Positions 57,262 to 64,000 of a stretch of DNA of 64,000 nt are shown in pieces (the stretch's first letter is position 1; every line of letters begins with the position of its first letter). The DNA lies in contig ONZQ02000016.1 in NCBI GenBank assembly GCA_900312665.1, positions 843,361 to 907,360 on the forward strand, in the 5' to 3' direction. The position numbers were made by a program, and so were the translations under genes. The DNA comes from Cephalotrichum gorgonifer. Taxonomy: Eukaryota > Ascomycota > Sordariomycetes > Microascales > Microascaceae. Below the pieces are notes generated by a model, which did no database searches, had not been told where the DNA came from, and saw only the letters and a program-made list of their open reading frames with translations.

Positions 57262-60200
57262 TTATACCAGCGACGAACACCTAACAACACCAACTTCGCC
57301 ATTCCTGGGGCATAATAGCGACTTCTCCACCGCCCACAGTGTGCAAAAGGAGAGGCAGTCTCTGCCGACCCAATCCCCCGGCAATGCGAATACCTCACTC
57401 TTCTTCTCCTTCAGTACCCCAGCCCCTCCAAGACTCCTAGAGTTGCTTGTTGTTCGCGCGGATATGGTGCTCCTCAGGCTCGGCCTCACAGCTGGTGTAC
57501 TCGCTGCTGCCGCTGCCGCGCCCCAGTGAAGAGGAGTGATGCAGATGGCGAAGTCGTGCGAGATGAAGACGAGCCGGTCCCCCCGTAGCACAGACATGGC
57601 CATTGCCAAGTTGGAGAGAGGAATATCGCTGGCCAAAGTGGTGAGGTAAATAGAAGGTTCTGAGTCTCCTGGTGAGTCCAATGGTTGTTCTGGTGGGGCC
57701 GCAACATCTTTTGAGTTGAGAAAGAAGAGCTGCCTGTCTCTTGAATTCGCCTGGTGCTTTGATAGTTGAACCAAAATGTGCTGCTTGTCATGAGAGACTA
57801 GCACCTGGTCAACATTGGAATTCCCATGAATGTCCCCGGCCTCAATGCCACCTCCAGCCGCAGCACCCGTCGTCAGGATTGCGTATTCACATCTCTTGCT
57901 CAGGTTCCAGTCCAGCACTAGAACTCGATTTGGGGCGAATCCAATGAGAATATCAGGGTCAACAGGGCTTATGATCCATTTCTGGACCGGGGCATGCTCC
58001 AGATCAAACGACTTTAGTAACGAGGTCGTCGACACGTCGACGACGTGCACCTGTGTTGGTGTATGGACCAGTATGCGACTGGCATCGGGCTGCAATAATA
58101 GCTGGAGGATAAGGCCTTTGGGTATGCCTCGCAGCTGTATTACAGCCTTCTGTTCCGCCACGGCCTCCCCCCCTGGCGTTGTCAGTGATGTGATGGATAC
58201 CACCATCAGCTGCCTGCTCATGTCAACGAAGGAGACATATTCTCCATCCGCGCTCCATGCAACTTTCTGAATCACAAATTTGGACCTAGAAGCGTGTAAT
58301 ATAGCAGTTTTCCCAAGTTGTAAGTCGTGCAGCCTCACGATGCCTTTCTCCGAGCCAGAGCAGTAGAAGCGGCCCTTGGGAGATGCCGCAAGCGCCGCCA
58401 CGGGATCGATGGCCCCCTGAGCCGTGACGGAGGTCTCCGGCGGAGTCGTCGCGTAGTTGTCACCGATGGAGTCCACCCCTTTTCTGGCGCTTTCGGCGAA
58501 GTTGGCTAAAGCAGTGGGCTCCCAGGCGTTGGCGTAGTAGCCTCTGATGTCGTAGAATCGCCTAGAGTCCGGACTCAGAGCCAAGCCCAAGACGGCATCC
58601 TGCGACGCCAACTGATACAAGTGCGTGAATGTGTCTGTCGTGTAGATCTTGACTCTGCCGTAGCCGTCGCCCGTTACAAAGAGCTGTCCGTCGCGGCTTA
58701 TGGACAACTTGGAGGCGGCAGTGAATACTTCGTCGACTTCGTCTTCATAGGGGTCCCACCTGAAGACGACACCTTCGAAGTTCAGGCCTAGGACCTGAGG
58801 CATATTCGGGTGCCATACTAGCTCCCGCAGCTCACGGATGGCTATGGTTGGATCTTTTCGGCGACAGTGGCCGATATGGATGGGCCCATCCAGCTCCCAA
58901 GCCGACACTGGATGACGCCGATAGGCAACTGCGACCATGGTGCCATCGTGGCTCAGAGCCATGTGGCTGGCCGAGTTTGTAAATTTCCCTTCACTCTCTG
59001 CCTCTTCGACCTCTGCCACCACATTCCACGAAGGCTGTTCATCCTCGAGCGACAGCAGTCGAACACACCTGTCATCCGTTGCCAGGAGCAGGGCCGTGTC
59101 GTCATCGGTAAAAAGCATGTCAAGTGGTCGAGTCTTGGACGGCACGCTCTCAGCAGACACAATGCATTCCCCAGATGAAATATTCCACACTTTAGTGGTC
59201 TTATAGCCGTAGGTGGCGAGGAGTGTAGCGGTATCGTTCAACTGCATCCTATCGACGTGTTCCCCATGCTTGAGCGGGCTACTTCTCGCCTCCTGGAAGT
59301 CCGACACGTGAAAGAGAGAAACGGTCCCGGCCGCCGCCAGGACCGCTACCTTCGACCCAGACGCTTTAATAGAGGATGCAAAATTAGAGCCCAGGGGGAT
59401 TCGCGCGAGTGTGTCATCCCATACCTCCGCGGAGAATCCAGTTACTGAAATGGTGTCTGTTTTGCTGAATAGTTGATATATCGAGGAACTCTTCGGACAA
59501 AATGCCGGCACCGAGGAGTAAACTGCGTCCGGTGTGCGCTGGAGGACGTTGCCAAACTTACCCACTATACGAAGTAGGTCTACGGACCAGCTTTCGAGTA
59601 GCTCCTCCTCCTGCAGGGTGCTGGCCTCGGGGCTTTTCCTCCGCTTGATTCCCTTGGAGTACCTAGAGAGGTCCTTTGAAGCTACCAATAGTATTCGGAG
59701 TTGCCTCGTAGCTGCAAGCGCGTAGATCCACGTCAGCACCGCATTACTTGTGAGGAACCTTTTTAGGACGGAGACGACTTCGCCGTCAAGTATAGGCGAG
59801 GATACTAGGTGCGACGACCAATTCTCCGCGGCATAGTCCAGGAAGTCCGGCTTGTTGTTGCGAATTAGTTTTGTCCGTAGACCGTTGGAGAGTAGGCACT
59901 GCATTGCCGTCAGAAACACCTGCTTGTGGCCTTCTTGCCGATCGATAGTCAGTGGACGATTGGTCTCTGGTTGTCCAAGGAGATATTCACGGGCGCTCTG
60001 GTGAGCCAGAGCAATCTTCCCATCGTTGTCAGCAACGGCAAATCCTCCACAGAGGCCCACGATGGTCCGCGGTAAATCCAACACTTCCGAAGTTATATCA
60101 CCCAGGGCTTGGGAGAGCTCCGCGGTGGACAGGCAACGCACTGAACACGTGATGATCTGAAGGATCTTCTTTGTCATCGATCGATCTCGAGGATTGGGAA

Positions 60201-62418
60201 TCTCGACCACCGATGTTGCCATTCTATCGTAGATAGCCTCCATTCCTGCTGGAAGCTCGCTCAACGCCAACTCGATATCTGCCCGTGTGTGGCAACGGTT
60301 GACCCTGTCCACCGCGAGTCGTAGCCACTTACCTGCTAGTTAGCATATGCGTGCCACATCGTGAATAGACGTTCACAATAAACGAACGTACCAGGAAATT
60401 GTTTTCGGACGCCTCAACTATACGCTCCTCGATCTCTTCCCGGAAATCGGGTGTCCCATGGGCCTCCAGCTCGTGTCTAGCGTAGTGATGGAAGTCATCA
60501 AGCTTTCCCTCGATAGCCACGGATCTAACAGTTGACGAGGACGACCCTTTCTCATACGCCGTCTTGATCTCTGGAGTCGGACGGCTGGAGAAGAGAATGC
60601 GGATAGGAATGGTCGAGGTCACATCCATGAAAAGCCTGAGTGCCGCACGCGGGTTCTCTGCTTCATCGAGGCCGTCAATAACCCAGTACAGAGGTTGTTC
60701 ATCCTGTTGCCTGAACACTATGGATTTAAAGACACGATGCCAGATGAAGCTCGGATCAGCCGTCTCGAAATCCATGGCCTCGTCAACGAGCACCGAGATC
60801 TTTTCCATCATTCCTGGCACCGAGTGGGCAACCTGATAGGCAAGCGATCGAAGCACAAAGCTCAGGGTCCGCTTCCGTTTGTCGCCGTATCGGATGAAGA
60901 AATATTGGCATCTCAACCCGTCTGCGACGAGGTTGTTGACAACATATGAGCACAGGACGGACTTGCCCGTGGCTGGGCCACCTTTTATCCACAGCACTGA
61001 GTGGTCTTGTGTCGACGGTTCCCTCCACTGCATGAAGCTCTCGTCCCGAGTAATCCAATCGCTCGTCCCCTGGGTCCATTGGTCGCGATAGAAGATATAA
61101 TCCAAGCCTGGCAACTCTGGGAGGGCCAGTAGGGATTTCAAATCGAGCGATGCCCTCCTGTCCGACACGCCTGGTTTTTTCCCGTTGTTTTGCGAAATCA
61201 GTTTGCTGACAAGAGACTTGAGAATGTTCCTCACAGTGATATAGTTTGGGTCCCACGAGTCCTCATATTTACAAATGGTGTGGTGGTCTGCATGCATTGA
61301 CTTGGAAACCTCACCCGGGTAGCCAAGGACGGACGAATCTTTCTCCAGCACCATCTTGATAGAGTACCGGTGTTAATGGTAGCCAGGCCAACTCGCCAAG
61401 GTTAGGTTTCACATACCACTCGTGTATTCTTCAGGCCAATAGGAGTCGGCAGTGTTTCGTACAGGGAGACGATGTCAAGCCTCGGAGCAATGTGCCTGAA
61501 TTGTTCGTTGACTTTTTGAAGAGTTACCGAGTTCTTCATCAGGTCGGATATGTATTGCTTTGAGTTGGTAATCATGACAGAATCCAAGATTCGACTCAGT
61601 ATTTGAGCCAGCATTGTTCCACGGTGTGGTGTGGCAAGAAAGGTGATGGCAGATATCGCCTTGATTATTGCTTCATATTCAGGATCGTTTTGACCTTGCA
61701 TGTACGCCTGTGTTCTGCATTAGCCTCAAGGACTTCCTTTTGCTCTGGTCCTGCTCTAGGAGTTTTGTTAAACACACTTCCTTCACGATAAGTCCACCCA
61801 TGCTGTGGACGACAAATATCAAGGGCACGGTTCCCATGTCCAGCTCGTCCATGTTTTGGTCCTTGGCATACTTGAGATCAAACAGCAGCTCCTTGGCGAA
61901 GTCCAGGACGGAAGTTGTGACATTGCCTGTCGTTTGAAAGGTCGCGTTATAGCCAAAGGTCATTATCCTAGCGAGGCAGATATCGGGCTCCAGCGGCAGG
62001 AAGGTCAACGGCCAGAATTTCTCTGGATTTTTGTACTTGGTCCATGTGTCACGGCTCGTGCCTCCCAGACCATGGACGAAGACAATGTCTACCTTTCTCC
62101 CATTGTCCGGGGTGTAAATGACGTTGAGGCCCAAAGGGCCAGATTCGAGGGACTTCCCTGCTACAGAGATGTCATCACCTGTATTCGTCCGTGGCCTCCG
62201 AATCGGTAGAGACCGAGAAGTGTTGGATCTCGATGCCACAAAGCTTGAAACCGAACGAGGGCTGGGCACCGAGGGACCATCAGCATGTTCGACTTGGTTA
62301 TTTGCGTCGTCGTCCTTTGATTTCCTCCTATTCTTCAACCTTTTAAACTGTGGCGGTCCCTGGGTCAATATGTATAAAAAGAATTACCTGGTTTTATAGC
62401 ATGATACAAACTAACCAT
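57262..62418 (-). CDS. NLR-type receptor: SesB-like alpha/beta hydrolase - NACHT - WD40
   Basis: Five exons are proposed: 62418-62416 (ATG only), 62359-61778, 61707-61417, 61354-60392 and 60327-57262, giving 1634 aa. After a Ser/Arg-rich leader (to about 70) comes a SesB-like hydrolase domain. It has VFVHGLGG (about 94-101), nucleophile elbow HSMGG with Ser187, FLATPHRGT, and a likely catalytic His in ADHHTICK (about 316). The NACHT domain has Walker A GGPATGKS (417-424) and Walker B WVIDGLDE (516-523). Winged-helix-like linkers then lead to a large, degenerate WD40 region (about 900-1600). In fungi this layout marks NLR proteins of the non-self recognition/incompatibility type: the repeats sense, NACHT oligomerises and the N-terminal domain is the effector. 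The role is inferred from architecture. Confidence 0.9.
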
Positions 62419-63390
62419 TTTGTAAGGTGAGAGGAGATGTCTTCAATATCAGCGCTGGCCAACAGCTGGGTGCCAGGGAATCGAGGTGAAGCGGGGAGAT
62501 GTGTTGATGCGAAAGAGAGAGGACAAACTACTACCCACGCGCAGCCGAGCTTGCCGGTCCCATCTACTTAGGCGGAGGGTCCTTTGATCCAGCGGGCTTG
62601 ACCATTCGAAGATGGGTGTAAGGAAAGTTGCAGGCGGCACGTGCATTGAAGAGTGTGTCCAGCCGGTGGACGAGGGGGGAAACGGGATACCAGCTTCGTT
62701 TATCGCCTACATTGGCGATTGAGGGGTTTTCTCCAATCAGTCACGGCCTGTGGAAGAGGATCTGCGTTGTCAGATGCAAGTTGCAAATGTGCAACTCTTG
62801 CGCGCTTTCATTGGGAGAAGATGGTGACTGAGCGGATGGACAAGGATCTATCTGCTCCTTTTGGGAGGGGAAGGAGCGTACTCGGCAGGAACGAACTGCC
62901 GGCTTGGGATTGATACATGTACATTTGGGAAACGACATTGAGTGATACAAGTTGGGCGCTGTACACGAGCAAGCGGGGTATAAGTAAGACGGGATCCCTC
63001 ACCTCATGGAAAAGGAAGTTCGGCCATTATTTAGTCCCTGCCGATATGAATGCATATGTACTTGCCTTGGAGCCTCGACCAGTTCAACCAAAGCCAACGT
63101 GTGCCTCCACATCCTTCTTCTGTATTTTCCAAGTACAGACTCCGTCCAGACTGACTGCTCTCTTATTACATACTTCCCAAGTCCCGATCGGGTCCTAATC
63201 ATTTACTTCCTACCATCTTGTATCTATCTCCATTGTCTCCCTCCACCTCGCCTTCGACAGTTATCCATTTGACTCTCACAGTAGTTTCACTACTCGCACC
63301 TAACGCGCCCTGCACATAAGCTCACCGTAATCCTTGAATATATTTATCATCTCAGCATCCATACCATCCTCTTCTACTCCGGTAGCAATC
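62419..63390. other. divergent promoter region
   Basis: This 970-bp spacer lies between the NLR gene (minus) and the kinase-like gene (plus). It carries both promoters and leaders. A CT-rich stretch (about 63200-63390) precedes the downstream ATG. No other gene is seen. Confidence 0.6.
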
Positions 63391-64000
63391 ATGGGTTGGG
63401 TAACTGAAATAGATGGGAACTTCAGACTTCACTCTGCCGTTGTTGAAGGTACAGTTACACGCCGTTCCCTTCGCCGGGCAATTTCATCAATATATATGCG
63501 CTAACGTTGTGCTTGTGCCCACACCTAGTGATGCCGGCGGGGACAAAGGTCATCGAAGCTGAAGCTTGGGGCACTTCAGCCTGGACCAAGACCGCCAAGA
63601 TCTCTACTCTTCTCCCAGACGGGACGTCGAAGAAATACTTTGTCAAGGTTTGCTCGGTTCTGTCATTCTGCCGCTTCATGCGTTCAAAGTCACAAAAAGA
63701 TAGTCCGCTAAGCTCTAGATAGTGCACGACGGGGAAGCTGGCCAAGATCCATATGTGGGGTGAGGCCTACTCCGCCGGCATCATTGCAGAAGCAGCTCCG
63801 GACTTTGGTCCGCACCCAGTCGGAAAAGGAGACTATTTCGACGACTTGAATAATCATGTCTACTTTTACCTCCAGAACTACCATGACATGGATACACAAA
63901 GTCCCCCCGACCCGGCTGCGTTGGCTTATTCCATAGCCGAGCTTCATCGGAATACGGCCTCTCCAAACGGCATGTTCGGCTATCCAATCGTCACTGGGCG
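63391..64000 (+). CDS. fructosamine-kinase / aminoglycoside-phosphotransferase-like protein (5' part, cut by window end)
   Basis: Exons 63391-63448 and 63529-63647, and the start of a third at 63723, run in one frame to the window end. The third exon begins at the AG of ATAG|TGC rather than the AG four bases upstream. The upstream choice would hit a stop after 14 codons. The translation runs from MGWVTEIDGNFRLHSAVVE through AEAWGTSAWTKTAKI, KKYFVK (likely the ATP-binding beta-strand Lys), AAPDFGPHPVGKG, NHVYFYLQNYHDM and AELHRNTASPNGMFG. This follows the order of motifs in the N-lobe and hinge of the fructosamine/ketosamine-3-kinase family. Fungal members are numerous and their substrates are mostly unknown. 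The catalytic loop lies beyond the window. Confidence 0.75.

Noticed and set aside
63648..63760. frameshift in the kinase-like gene near the window end
   Set aside because: Using the AG four bases downstream as acceptor gives one continuous frame with family-like motifs.
1..64000. tRNA, 5S rRNA or transposon genes
   Set aside because: I looked for B-box-like GGTTCRANTCC strings, LTR pairs, terminal inverted repeats and reverse-transcriptase or transposase motifs and found none convincing. A covariance-model or repeat-library search would be needed to exclude them.

Overview
The window is genomic DNA from a filamentous ascomycete, most likely a Sordariomycete. The evidence is the short GT-AG introns (about 50-110 nt, with CTAAC/CTGAC branch points), the GC-rich third codon positions, and the gene families present: a CFEM GPI-anchored protein, an NsdD/SUB-1-type GATA factor and a NACHT-WD40 NLR. 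I cannot place it at genus level. There is one assembly gap (N run, 37085-37104). I rebuilt exon structures by eye from splice signals, reading-frame continuity and family conservation.

Layout, left to right. 0.1-4 kb: a Ser/Pro-rich nuclear-looking protein and inositol-3-phosphate synthase, both on the minus strand. 4-10.2 kb: gene-free. 10.3-12.6 kb: a two-LIM-domain protein of the paxillin-like type. 13.5-14.0 kb: a small Arg-rich protein. 14.9-18.2 kb: a large PXA-PX-nexin_C membrane sorting nexin. 19.3-19.9 kb: the PC4/Sub1 transcription coactivator. 21.8-23.9 kb: a Dal5-type MFS permease with eight exons. 25.2-26.3 kb: a THEM6-like hotdog protein. 26.8-27.5 kb: a CFEM protein. 30.6-34.8 kb: a full-length 5-oxoprolinase with a 4-nt microexon and a tandemly duplicated 3' end. 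34.8-44.9 kb: 10 kb without a convincing gene. 44.9-46.7 kb: the NsdD/SUB-1-type GATA factor. 48.3-50.7 kb: glutamate-cysteine ligase with seven exons. 51.7-53.4 kb: the U3 processome protein UTP15. 55.3-57.1 kb: a DHA1-type MFS drug transporter with a GC-AG intron. 57.3-62.4 kb: an NLR-type immune receptor (SesB-like hydrolase, NACHT, WD40). 63.4 kb to the end: the 5' part of a fructosamine-kinase/APH-like gene cut by the window edge.

Most genes are core housekeeping genes (inositol synthesis, glutathione metabolism, rRNA processing, transcription) and do not form a biosynthetic cluster. 5-Oxoprolinase and glutamate-cysteine ligase both belong to the gamma-glutamyl (glutathione) cycle and lie about 14 kb apart. 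The accessory part is the right end (drug transporter, NLR, kinase-like gene).

The most interesting signals are four. First, the 4-nt microexon that restores an invariant Gly-Gly in 5-oxoprolinase. Second, the NLR whose start codon seems to be an exon of its own. Third, a strong excess of the 8-mers TACGAGTA/TACTCGTA and TACAAGTA/TACTTGTA in intergenic DNA. Fourth, the 130-bp tandem duplication of a gene terminus.
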